Source: Streptomyces dioscori
GTDB lineage: Bacteria; Actinomycetota; Actinomycetes; Streptomycetales; Streptomycetaceae
Length of the DNA: 64,000 nt
Direction of reading: 5' to 3'
Assembly: GCF_003024195.1 (NCBI RefSeq)
Contig: NZ_KZ679046.1
Location: 186,001-250,000 of the forward strand
The position numbers were made by a program, and so were the translations under genes. Numbering within the stretch: the first letter of the stretch is position 1; each line of letters opens with the position of its first letter. Below, one piece after another: positions 41,076 to 48,669 of this stretch. The notes under the pieces were generated by a model, which did no database searches, was not told where the DNA came from, and saw only the letters and a list, made by a program, of their open reading frames with translations.

Positions 41076-41720
41076 TCAGAAACCCGGGCCGCCCGCCTTG
41101 TCGCCCGCTGCTGCCAGGCGGCCCCACAGGAGGTCGGCCAGGGCCTGGACCAGCTCCGCGCGGGCGCAGGGGCGTTCGCCGAGCCACCAGTCGCCGGCCG
41201 CGTGCATCATGCCGACGATGCCGTGGCCCCAGACGCGGGCCAACTGTTGGCTGTTCGGGCCGAGATCGACGCGCTCCTCGATGACGTCGGCCAACTCCTC
41301 GCCCATGCGGCGCAGGAGGGGGAACGAGTACGCGCCCATGTCGAAGCCCTGGTCGTTCTGCGGGCCGCCCTCGGAGGGGTGCATCAGGAAGCGGTACACC
41401 TGCGGGCGGGCCTCGATCGCCGCGAGGTACGTGTCGAGCGTGGCCTCCACCCGCTCCCGGCGCTCGGCGGGCGCGTCCAGCGCGGCGCGTAGCGCTCCGA
41501 GGAGGGCGTCGGTGTGCCGTTTGGCGAGGGCCGCGTAGAGTCCGCCCTTGTCGCCGAAGTGGCGGTACAGGATCGGCTTGGTGATGCCCGCCTCCGCCGC
41601 GATGGCGTTCATGGAGGCGCCCGGGCCGTCTCGGAGCACCACCCGGTCGGCGGCCTCCAACAGCTCGCGCCGTCGGCGGTCGGCGGACCTCTGCTGATCG
41701 GTCCGCTGTGTGGTGTCCAT
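41076..41720 (-). CDS. TetR-family regulator, probably of the divergent acyl-CoA dehydrogenase
   Basis: The 214-residue protein has an HTH at residues ~14-60 (RRRRELLEAADRVVLRDGPG, AAEAGITKPILYRHFGDKGG) and a C-terminal ligand domain. Divergent transcription from an acyl-CoA dehydrogenase with two dyads in the gap suggests acyl-CoA responsive control (inference; no acyl-binding motif can be read). ATG 41720 with a GGAGAG-type Shine-Dalgarno; the longer frame upstream is not conserved. Confidence 0.93.
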   Translation of the reverse strand: MDTTQRTDQQRSADRRRRELLEAADRVVLRDGPGASMNAIAAEAGITKPILYRHFGDKGGLYAALAKRHTDALLGALRAALDAPAERRERVEATLDTYLAAIEARPQVYRFLMHPSEGGPQNDQGFDMGAYSFPLLRRMGEELADVIEERVDLGPNSQQLARVWGHGIVGMMHAAGDWWLGERPCARAELVQALADLLWGRLAAAGDKAGGPGF

Positions 41721-41816
41721 GATCTCTCCCCACCCGTGCTGATTCGGTGACGCCTGCGCAACGTAACACCATGCGCCGACCCCGCCTCGAACGGGCTGCC
41801 GACCTGGAACGGGGAG

Positions 41817-41864
41817 TTGACTTTTACTACTGACCAGTAACAGGCTACCGTTACCGCAAGTAAC
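41817..41864. promoter_or_regulatory. Promoter with two candidate TetR operators
   Basis: TTGACT (41817-41822) fits a -35 for the plus-strand gene, with CAGGCT (41841-41846) as a possible -10 at 18-bp spacing. The dyad TACTG-AC-CAGTA (41828-41839) lies between them, and GTTAC-CGCAA-GTAAC (41850-41864) lies just downstream. Both positions would block initiation if bound. Confidence 0.55.
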
Positions 41865-41889
41865 ACGTGAGTGCAGCGCTGGAGGGGAC

Positions 41890-43119
41890 ATGGCCGAGTT
41901 CACCATGGAGCTCAACGACGAACAGAAGGAGGTGCGGGACTGGATCCACGGCTTCGCCGCCGACGTGATCCGCCCCGCGGCCGCCGAATGGGACGAGCGG
42001 GAAGAGACTCCCTGGCCGGTCATCCAGGAGGCCGCGAAGGTCGGCATCTACTCCCTGGACTTCTACGCCCAGCAGTACTTCGACCCCACCGGCCTCGGCA
42101 TCCCCATGGCCATGGAGGAACTGTTCTGGGGCGACGCGGGCATCGCCCTGTCGATCGTCGGCACCGGCCTTGCCGCGGTGGGCGTCCTCGCCAACGGCAC
42201 CGAGGAGCAGATCGGCACCTGGATCCCCCAGATGTACGGCGACGCCAACGACGTCAAGGTCGCCGCCTTCTGCTCCTCCGAGCCCGACGCCGGCTCCGAC
42301 GTCGCCTCGATGCGCACACGCGCCGTGTACGACGAGGCCAAGGACGAGTGGGTCCTCAACGGTACGAAGACCTGGGCGACCAACGGCGGCATCGCCAACG
42401 TCCACGTGGTCGTCGCGGTCGTGGACTCCGAGCTGGGCTCCAAGGGCCACGCGTCCTTCATCGTCCCGCTGGGCACGCCCGGTCTGTCGCAGGGGCAGAA
42501 GTTCAAGAAGCACGGCATCCGCGCCTCGCACACCGCCGAGGTCGTCCTGGAGAACGTCCGCGTTCCCGGCTCCTGCCTCCTCGGCGGCAAGGAGAAGCTC
42601 GACGAGCGCCTCGCCCGGGCCCGTGAGCGAGCGAAGGCGGGGGGTGGCGAGCGCCTGAAGAACGCGGCGATGGCCACGTTCGAGGCCTCCCGCCCGGCGG
42701 TCGGCGCCATGGCGGTCGGCACCGCGCGGGCCGCGTACGAGGTGGCCCTCGACTACGCCAAGACCCGCGAGCAGTTCGGGCGGCCGATCATCGACAACCA
42801 GGGTGTCGCCTTCCAGCTCGCCGACATGCGTACGTCGATCGACGCGGCGCGGCTGCTGGTGTGGCGGGCGTCCTGGATGGCCGTGAGCGGGAAGCAGTTC
42901 ACGTCGGCCGAGGGGTCGATGTCGAAGCTGTTCGCCAGCGAGACGGCGAAGAAGGTGACCGGGCAGGCGATCCAGATCCTCGGCGGGAACGGGTACACCC
43001 GGGAGTACCCGGTCGAGCGGATGCATCGGGATGCGGCGATCTACACGATCTTCGAGGGCACGAGTGAGATTCAGCGGCTGGTGATCGCCCGCACGCTGTC
43101 CGGCATGCCGATCCGGTGA
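41890..43119 (+). CDS. Acyl-CoA dehydrogenase
   Basis: The 409-residue FAD enzyme oxidises acyl-CoA to enoyl-CoA. It has CSSEPDAGSDVASMRTRAVY (FAD/substrate signature), GIRASHTAEVVLENVRVPGS, KTREQFGRPIIDNQGVAFQL and the catalytic-base region YTIFEGTSEIQRLVIARTL with Glu. ATG 41890 has GGAGGGG 6 bases upstream. It is regulated with the divergent TetR. Chain-length preference cannot be read from the sequence. Confidence 0.95.
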   Translation: MAEFTMELNDEQKEVRDWIHGFAADVIRPAAAEWDEREETPWPVIQEAAKVGIYSLDFYAQQYFDPTGLGIPMAMEELFWGDAGIALSIVGTGLAAVGVLANGTEEQIGTWIPQMYGDANDVKVAAFCSSEPDAGSDVASMRTRAVYDEAKDEWVLNGTKTWATNGGIANVHVVVAVVDSELGSKGHASFIVPLGTPGLSQGQKFKKHGIRASHTAEVVLENVRVPGSCLLGGKEKLDERLARARERAKAGGGERLKNAAMATFEASRPAVGAMAVGTARAAYEVALDYAKTREQFGRPIIDNQGVAFQLADMRTSIDAARLLVWRASWMAVSGKQFTSAEGSMSKLFASETAKKVTGQAIQILGGNGYTREYPVERMHRDAAIYTIFEGTSEIQRLVIARTLSGMPIR

Positions 43120-43149
43120 TTCGTCGGGTGCGGCGCCGTCGTGGCCGGT

Positions 43150-43199
43150 CGCGCAGTTCCCCGCGCCCCTAGGTACCTAGGGGCGCGGGGAACTGCGCG
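43150..43199. repeat. 50-bp perfect palindrome made of two head-to-head repeats
   Basis: Two full dispersed-repeat cores meet tail to tail around AGGT/ACCT, so all 25 bases of each arm are complementary (arm CGCGCAGTTCCCCGCGCCCC plus TAGGT). Outer flanks (GGTGCGG...CCGGT and ACCGGCCTGCACC) continue the symmetry imperfectly. The element lies between the convergent acyl-CoA dehydrogenase and cupin genes, where it can act as a bidirectional terminator or extrude as a cruciform. Confidence 0.9.
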
Positions 43200-43240
43200 G
43201 GCGACCCCCACCGGCCTGCACCGTGCCGGCGAGCGGACGC

Positions 43241-43771
43241 TCATCCGTGGCGCAACGGCGTCAGTTGCTCGATGTCGTAGCGCGACCGCAGCTCGGCGAT
43301 CGCCGCCACGTCCGGCGAACCCCCCGCGTCAAGAATGCGGAGCAGCTCGTCGAAGTAGCGTTCGTGATCCGGTGGCGGCGACGCCTGGAAGAACATCTTC
43401 GCCGGGCTGTCCGTAGGGTTCGCGAACGCGTGCGGACACCCCGGCGGCACGACGATCACCGTCCCCGGCGTCGCCCGCACCACCCGGTTGCCCGACCCCG
43501 ACTCCCACCGCTGCCAGTTGTCCCGCGTCCGCACCAGCGGCTCGAAGGCGAGCACGTCCAGCTCCCCTTCGAGGACGTAGAACAGCTCCTCGCTGCGCGC
43601 GTGGACGTGCGCGCCGACGTCGAAGCCCGGCGGCACGACGACCTCGAAGCTGGACGCCGCCCGGGAGTGCGTACCGGTCACCTTGAAGGTCACGTGCTGG
43701 GCCGGAGTCCGTACCGTACGGCCGTGCCCCGGTGGCACCAGCAGACCCTCGGGCGGCGTGAGCGCGGTCAC
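43241..43771 (-). CDS. Cupin monooxygenase-like protein of the rppA operon (MomA-like)
   Basis: The 176-residue single cupin has motif 1 around VGAHVHARSEELFYVLEGEL and motif 2 around VIVVPPGCPHAFANP, with His/Glu metal-type ligands. In S. coelicolor the third gene of this cluster (momA) encodes a cupin reported to oxidise 1,3,6,8-tetrahydroxynaphthalene towards flaviolin; the position here is the same. GTG 43771 overlaps the P450 stop (GTGA), so it is translationally coupled. Confidence 0.88.
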   Translation of the reverse strand: MTALTPPEGLLVPPGHGRTVRTPAQHVTFKVTGTHSRAASSFEVVVPPGFDVGAHVHARSEELFYVLEGELDVLAFEPLVRTRDNWQRWESGSGNRVVRATPGTVIVVPPGCPHAFANPTDSPAKMFFQASPPPDHERYFDELLRILDAGGSPDVAAIAELRSRYDIEQLTPLRHG

Positions 43772-44994
43772 CAGGTGACGGGCAGGGCCTCGGGCCCGCG
43801 GATCAGCGCGCCGCGCCGCCACGGCACCTCGTCCGCCGAGACGGACAGCCGCAGCGTCGGAATCCGGTCCAGGAGCGTGTTCACCATCAGCTCCGACTCC
43901 AGGCGGGCGAGCATGCCGCCCACGCAGTAGTGCGGACCGTGCCCGAACGCCACATGCGGGTTGGCGGCCCGGTCGAAGTCGATCCGGTCGGGGTCGGGGA
44001 AGACGTCCGGGTCCCGGTTGGCGGCCAGGTAGGACACGTAGATCGGGTCGTCCTTCCTGATCCGTACGCCGTGCAGGACGACGTCCTCCGTGGCGATCCG
44101 GGAGAGCCCGACGGCGTTGCGGTGCGGGATGTACCGCAGCAGCTCGTCGAGGGCCTGCGGGCGCAGTCCCGGCTCGTCGCGCAGCCGGTCGAACAGCGCC
44201 GGCCTGGTCAGCAGGATGTACAGCATCTGCCCGGTGTTGTTGGTGACGGCCTCGCCGCCGATCTGGATCGGACCCGCGAGCGCCACCGCCTCCTCCTCGG
44301 TGATGTCGCCCCGGCCGACCGCCGCGCCGAGCAGCGAGGTGACGTCCTCGCCGGTGGCGCCGCGACGCTCGGCGATCAGCTTGGCGAAGTACACCTCCAT
44401 GTCCCGCTTGGCCCGTTCGCTGGCCTGGGCGCCCTGGCTGGAGGAGAGGATCGACTGCGTCCAGGTGTGCAGGGTCTGCCGGTCGTCGGCCGGGACCCCC
44501 ATCAGCTCGCAGATGACGGTCATGGGGAAGGGGGCCAGGACCCGGTCGATCAGATCGGCCGGAGGGCCGTCCCTGAGCATCTCGTCGACCATGGTGTCGA
44601 GGGTCTGCTGGGCGTTCGCGCGCAGACGCTCCACACCCCGCGAGGTGAACGCCGCGTTCACCGCCCTGCGCAGCCGGGCGTGGTCGGGCTTGTCGACGAA
44701 GCTCATCGCGCCCGGCGCGGGGATGAAGTGCGGCGCCAGCCGGGTGACCTGCCGGCCGAGGACCTTCGCCCGGCTGAACCGGGGGTCGTTCGTCACCAGC
44801 CGTACGTCGTCGTAGCGCGTGACCAGCCAGGCCCAGCCCTCGCCGTTGGGCAGCTGGATGCGGTTGATGGGGCCCTCGCGCATCAGCTCGGACAGGACGG
44901 GGTCGAAGTCGACCCCGGTCAGGTCCAGGGCGGGCCAGTGCCGTACCGGGGGCGCTGCCGCGGTCTCTTGGTTCAGGGTCAGGTCAGAGGTCAT
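43768..44994 (-). CDS. Cytochrome P450, CYP158A-like
   Basis: The 408-residue soluble P450 has ExxR within LDELLRYIPHRNAV, the haem thiolate in FGHGPHYCVGG (C357), and an I-helix segment LAGPIQIGGEAVTNNTG. That I-helix lacks the usual acid-Thr pair, as reported for S. coelicolor CYP158A2, which couples flaviolin into red-brown pigments. Between rppA (1 base) and the cupin (4-base overlap), so flaviolin oxidative coupling is the likely role. ATG 44994. Confidence 0.92.
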   Translation of the reverse strand: MTSDLTLNQETAAAPPVRHWPALDLTGVDFDPVLSELMREGPINRIQLPNGEGWAWLVTRYDDVRLVTNDPRFSRAKVLGRQVTRLAPHFIPAPGAMSFVDKPDHARLRRAVNAAFTSRGVERLRANAQQTLDTMVDEMLRDGPPADLIDRVLAPFPMTVICELMGVPADDRQTLHTWTQSILSSSQGAQASERAKRDMEVYFAKLIAERRGATGEDVTSLLGAAVGRGDITEEEAVALAGPIQIGGEAVTNNTGQMLYILLTRPALFDRLRDEPGLRPQALDELLRYIPHRNAVGLSRIATEDVVLHGVRIRKDDPIYVSYLAANRDPDVFPDPDRIDFDRAANPHVAFGHGPHYCVGGMLARLESELMVNTLLDRIPTLRLSVSADEVPWRRGALIRGPEALPVTW

Positions 44995-44995
44995 G

Positions 44996-46060
44996 TCACG
45001 CCGTCATTTCGCTCGTGCGGTGCCAGCGGCCCAGCGCCATCTCGGCGGTGATCCCCGGCCCGAAGCCGGCGAGCAGGCCGCGCGCCTTGTGATGGGAGCC
45101 CCCCTCGTCGAACAGCCTGCGCAGTGCGTCCAGGACGACGGCGCTGGCGATGTTCCCGTACTCGGTGAGCGTCGCCCGGCTGAACCGGAAGGCCTCCGGT
45201 GCCACTTGGAGGAACTTGCTGAGGTCGTCGAGGATCCGCGGACCCCCGGCGTGGATGATGTAGAAGTCCAGGTCGGAGGCGTCCCAGCCGTGCAGCCCAG
45301 CCAGGTTGTGCAGGGCGGGAGCGAGCGGTTCCATGGTGGCCGGCACCCGCTTGTCCAGCAGGAAGTGGAAGCCGGTGGCCCGCACGTCGTACATGATCCA
45401 GTCCTCGGTCTTGGGGATCAGGTACGAACCGTTGCGCTCCAGCCGGATGCCCTCGCCGCCCTGTCCGCGGACCACCGCGGCGGCGATGCCGTCGCCGAAG
45501 AGCCCGTTGCACAGCAGGGAGCCGACGCCGAGGTCGGTCGGCTGGTAGCACAGCGAGCAGAACTCGCAGGCCACGATGAGCGCGTTGGCCTCGGGGTAGG
45601 CCGTGCAGAAGTCGTGTGCCCGGTTGATCGCGGCGCCCCCGGCGGCGCAGCCCAGCTGCGCTATGGGTATCTGCCGGGTGTCGCTGCTGAACCCCATGGA
45701 GTTGATCAGCCAGGCCGTCATCGACGGCATCATGAAGCCCGTGCACGAGACGTAGATGATCACGTCGATGTCGGTGGCCAGCACCTCCGCGTCGTCGAGC
45801 GCGCGCTGGACGACGGCCGGCACACGGGCCTTCGCCTCGGCCGTGTACACCTTGTTGCGTTCCTCGAAGCCGGGGTGCTTCAGGGTCTCCTCGATGGGCT
45901 GCACGATGTGCCGGGTGCGTACACCGGTGTTCTCGATCAGCCGCAGCGCGAGCGGCAGTTGGGGGTGATCGGGGTGGCGGGAGCGCGCCAGCTCAAGCGT
46001 CTCCTCCATCGTGATCACGTATTCCGGAACAGAGACCGCGGGTCTGCACAAAGTCGCCAT
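44996..46060 (-). CDS. rppA: 1,3,6,8-tetrahydroxynaphthalene synthase (type III PKS)
   Basis: Condenses five malonyl-CoA to THN, precursor of flaviolin and melanin-like pigment. The 354-residue chalcone-synthase-fold enzyme has Cys138 in QLGCAAGGAAINRAHD, numbered as in S. griseus RppA, with His in IIHAGGPRILDDL and Asn in TEYGNIASAV completing the triad. EFCSLCYQPTDLGVGSLLCN is an RppA-type segment. ATG 46060 (MATLCRPAVSVPEYV). First gene of rppA-P450-cupin. Confidence 0.96.
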   Translation of the reverse strand: MATLCRPAVSVPEYVITMEETLELARSRHPDHPQLPLALRLIENTGVRTRHIVQPIEETLKHPGFEERNKVYTAEAKARVPAVVQRALDDAEVLATDIDVIIYVSCTGFMMPSMTAWLINSMGFSSDTRQIPIAQLGCAAGGAAINRAHDFCTAYPEANALIVACEFCSLCYQPTDLGVGSLLCNGLFGDGIAAAVVRGQGGEGIRLERNGSYLIPKTEDWIMYDVRATGFHFLLDKRVPATMEPLAPALHNLAGLHGWDASDLDFYIIHAGGPRILDDLSKFLQVAPEAFRFSRATLTEYGNIASAVVLDALRRLFDEGGSHHKARGLLAGFGPGITAEMALGRWHRTSEMTA

Positions 46061-46361
46061 GTGCCTGCGCCTTCTCTCGCCCGCCGGGAACTCCCTCTCC
46101 CGGACGGAAGGGTGGTCCCACCACAATCACCCGAGAAGTCCCGTTTATCGCGCCGGACTACTCCAGACCGGGGACACACACGATCAGGGGCGCGGGGAAC
46201 GGCGCAGTCTTTTCGCTTTTTGGGGGGCGCGGGGAACGGCGCAATCTTCTGCCTTCAAGGGGCGCGGGGAACGGCGCAGTCTTTCCGCCCTGAAGGGGCG
46301 CGGGGAACTGCGCGGCCAGCCCCCACGCACCCGCAGCGTGCCGACGACCTGAAGACCCCCC
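46061..46361. repeat. rppA leader and four tandem dispersed-repeat cores
   Basis: From about 46061 to 46180 lies the presumed rppA promoter region. Then four plus-orientation cores occur at about 46186, 46224, 46259 and 46293, ending with GGCCAGCCCCCACGCACCCG. No opposing copies are present, unlike other clusters. Confidence 0.75.
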
Positions 46362-46601
46362 TCAGCCGGAGGCACCCCCACTGCTGTGCGCAATGCACGC
46401 CACATCAATGCGATCAGCAAGCTTCGCCAGCTCGATGGTCAGCGCAGCAACCGTGTCCTCGTCGAGCCCGTCCTCCCCGGCCTCGACGAGATGCAGCCAC
46501 CGCCCCCCCATCGTGCGCAGCAGCTTGCTCACATCGGCGGCAGCCACCTGCAGGGTCCCGCGGTCGTCGACGATCAGAGGCAGGGTCACTTCGCGGTTCA
46601 C
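46362..46601 (-). CDS. Small conserved streptomycete protein (DUF6213-like)
   Basis: The 79-residue protein begins (GTG) NREVTLPLIVDDRGTLQVAA, followed by LLRTMGGRWLHLVEAGEDGL and a helical end. It has no membrane segment. I associate it with the uncharacterised DUF6213 family from memory. GTG 46601 is chosen from this N-terminal pattern; the frame continues upstream in another gene's region. It is monocistronic, next to gabD. Confidence 0.75.
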   Translation of the reverse strand: MNREVTLPLIVDDRGTLQVAAADVSKLLRTMGGRWLHLVEAGEDGLDEDTVAALTIELAKLADRIDVACIAHSSGGASG

Positions 46602-46626
46602 ACCGGGAATCGTAGCCGCGGAAGGC

Positions 46627-48012
46627 TCACGCCCCGTGCCATACGGTGGTGATGTTGCAGAACTCTCGGATTCCGTGGCCCGACAGCTCACGCCCGTAGC
46701 CGGACCGCTTGACCCCGCCGAACGGGAACGCCGGGTGGGACGCGGTCATCCCGTTGAAGAAGACACCGCCGGCCTCCAGATCCCGTACGAAACGGTCGGT
46801 CTCGGCCTCGTCGCGGGTCCAGACGTTGGAACTCAGCCCGAACGGCGTGTCGTTGGCGATGGCCACCGCCTCGTCGAGGTCGGCGGCGCGGTAGAGCGTG
46901 GCGACCGGGCCGAACGCCTCCTCGTGGTGGATACGCATCTCGGGCGTGATGTCGGCGAGGACGGTCGGCGGGTAGTACCAGCCGTCCCCGTCGGGCCGCT
47001 CACCGCCGCACAGCACGGTCGCGCCGCTCTCGACGGCGTCGTCGACGAGTTCCGTGAGGTCGTCACGGCCCTGCTCGGTGGCGATCGGGCCGACGTCGGA
47101 GTCCTCGTCCAGCGGGTCGCCCACCGTGAGGGCCTTCATGGCCTCGGTGAAGCGTTCGGCGAAGGCGTCGAAGACGTCGGTGTGGACGATGAACCGCTTG
47201 GCGGCGATGCAGGACTGGCCGTTGTTCTGCACCCGGGCCGTCACCGCCGTCTTCGCCGCCTTGTCGATGTCGGCCGACGGCATCACCACGTACGGGTCGC
47301 TGCCGCCCAGCTCCAGGACGGTCTTCTTGACCTCGTCGCCGGCGACCGAGGCGACCGCGCGGCCCGCAGGTTCGCTGCCGGTCAGGGTGGCCGCCTTGAT
47401 CCGCGGGTCGCGCAGGATGTCCTCGATGGCGCCCGAGCCGACGAGCAGCGTCTGGAAGCAGCCCTCCGCGAAGCCCGCCCGGCGGAACAGGTCCTCCAGG
47501 TAGAGGGCGGTCTGCGGAACGTTCGAGGCGTGCTTGAGCAGTCCGACGTTGCCCGCCATCAGCGCGGGCGCGGCGAAGCGGACGACCTGCCAGAGCGGGA
47601 AGTTCCAGGGCATGACGGCGAGGACCGGGCCGAGCGGGCGGTAGCGCACGAGGACGCGGGAGGCGCCGGAGTCCTCCGCGTCGTTCTTCGCGCCCTCCTC
47701 GTCGGCGAGGAGTTCCTCGGCGTGGTCGGCGTACCAGCGCATCGCCTTCGCGCACTTCGCCGCTTCGGCGCGGGCCTGCTTGACCGGCTTGCCCATCTCG
47801 GTGGTCATCGTCCGGCCGATGTCCGGTGCGTCGGCCTCCAGGAGGTCCGCCGCGCGGTGCATCAGCCGGGAGCGCTCCTCGAACGAGGTGGTGCGGTGCG
47901 TCTTGAACGCGGCCTCCGCGGTGGCGAGGCGGTGTTCGATCTCTTCCTCGCCGAGGGCGTCGTAGGTTTTCAGGGTTTCGCCTGTTGCCGGGTTCACTGT
48001 TGCGATGGGCAT
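46627..48012 (-). CDS. gabD: NADP-dependent succinate-semialdehyde dehydrogenase
   Basis: Oxidises succinate semialdehyde to succinate in GABA/polyamine breakdown. The 461-residue ALDH has LELGGSDP (catalytic Glu234) and NNGQSCIAAKRF (nucleophile Cys268), with PWNFPLWQVVRFAAPALMAG for cofactor binding. The N-terminus IATVNPATGETLKTYDAL and overall length match the SSADH group rather than betaine ALDH. ATG 48012 has CAGGAGG 8 bases upstream. No GABA transaminase gene is adjacent. Confidence 0.9.
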   Translation of the reverse strand: MPIATVNPATGETLKTYDALGEEEIEHRLATAEAAFKTHRTTSFEERSRLMHRAADLLEADAPDIGRTMTTEMGKPVKQARAEAAKCAKAMRWYADHAEELLADEEGAKNDAEDSGASRVLVRYRPLGPVLAVMPWNFPLWQVVRFAAPALMAGNVGLLKHASNVPQTALYLEDLFRRAGFAEGCFQTLLVGSGAIEDILRDPRIKAATLTGSEPAGRAVASVAGDEVKKTVLELGGSDPYVVMPSADIDKAAKTAVTARVQNNGQSCIAAKRFIVHTDVFDAFAERFTEAMKALTVGDPLDEDSDVGPIATEQGRDDLTELVDDAVESGATVLCGGERPDGDGWYYPPTVLADITPEMRIHHEEAFGPVATLYRAADLDEAVAIANDTPFGLSSNVWTRDEAETDRFVRDLEAGGVFFNGMTASHPAFPFGGVKRSGYGRELSGHGIREFCNITTVWHGA

Positions 48013-48144
48013 CGTGCTGGCCTCCTGAAGTCGTATGTCGGGTGCGGGTCCGTCGTGGCTGAGCGCGCCCCGCGGCGGAGCCGCATATCGATGCAGCCCC
48101 GCGCCCCCATCGGGGCGCCCCCGCAGGGACGCGTGCCCCTCTCG

Positions 48145-48669
48145 TCAGCGCATATGTGCTTCCAGGCGGTCCAGGAACTCCGTCTGGGCCTTGATCAGGA
48201 CCGCTCTGGCTCGGGCAGGGTCCAGCCATTCCACGCGGTCCAGTTCCGGGAACTCCTGGATGTGGCCCGAGCCGCGGGGCCACTCCATCGAGAAGGTGCC
48301 GGGGACCATGGCCGCCGGGTCGAGGTCCGCCTCGACGGCCCAGACCGTGACGATCTTGCCGTTCGTCTGGGTGACCTCGCCGAGGGGGACGGGCTCGCCG
48401 TCGGGCGGGGGCAGGCCCAGTTCCTCCTGGAACTCGCGGCGGGCGGCGTCCCAGGCCGGCTCGTCGGGCTCGTACTCGCCCTTCGGTACGGTCCACGCCC
48501 CGGCGTCGCGCCGCGCGAAGAACGGGCCGCCCATGTGACCCAGCAGCACCTCGATGCCGTGGTCGCCTTGTTCGGTACTGCCGGTACTGCCGGTACTGCC
48601 GGTACTGCCGGTACGGCGGAACAGGAGCAGGCCCGCGCTGCGTTTCGCGGCGGCGCCGGCCCGGGTCAT
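48145..48669 (-). CDS. Nudix hydrolase
   Basis: The 174-residue pyrophosphohydrolase has the Nudix box GEYEPDEPAWDAARREFQEE (G-x5-E-x7-REUxEE). ATG 48669 overlaps the DNA ligase stop (ATGA), so it is co-translated with ligase. Residues 21-32 are a GST repeat (GSTGSTGSTGST) encoded by a 9-bp tandem repeat, an unusual insertion in the first strand of the fold. Bacterial ligase-Nudix pairs suggest a role in nucleotide or end clean-up (inference). Confidence 0.92.
   Translation of the reverse strand: MTRAGAAAKRSAGLLLFRRTGSTGSTGSTGSTEQGDHGIEVLLGHMGGPFFARRDAGAWTVPKGEYEPDEPAWDAARREFQEELGLPPPDGEPVPLGEVTQTNGKIVTVWAVEADLDPAAMVPGTFSMEWPRGSGHIQEFPELDRVEWLDPARARAVLIKAQTEFLDRLEAHMR
48574..48618 (-). repeat. 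Five 9-bp tandem repeats within the Nudix gene
   Basis: GGTACTGCC occurs four times exactly and once in altered form (GGTACGGCG). Being 9 bp it preserves frame and encodes Gly-Ser-Thr triplets; copy number could vary by slippage. Confidence 0.85.
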
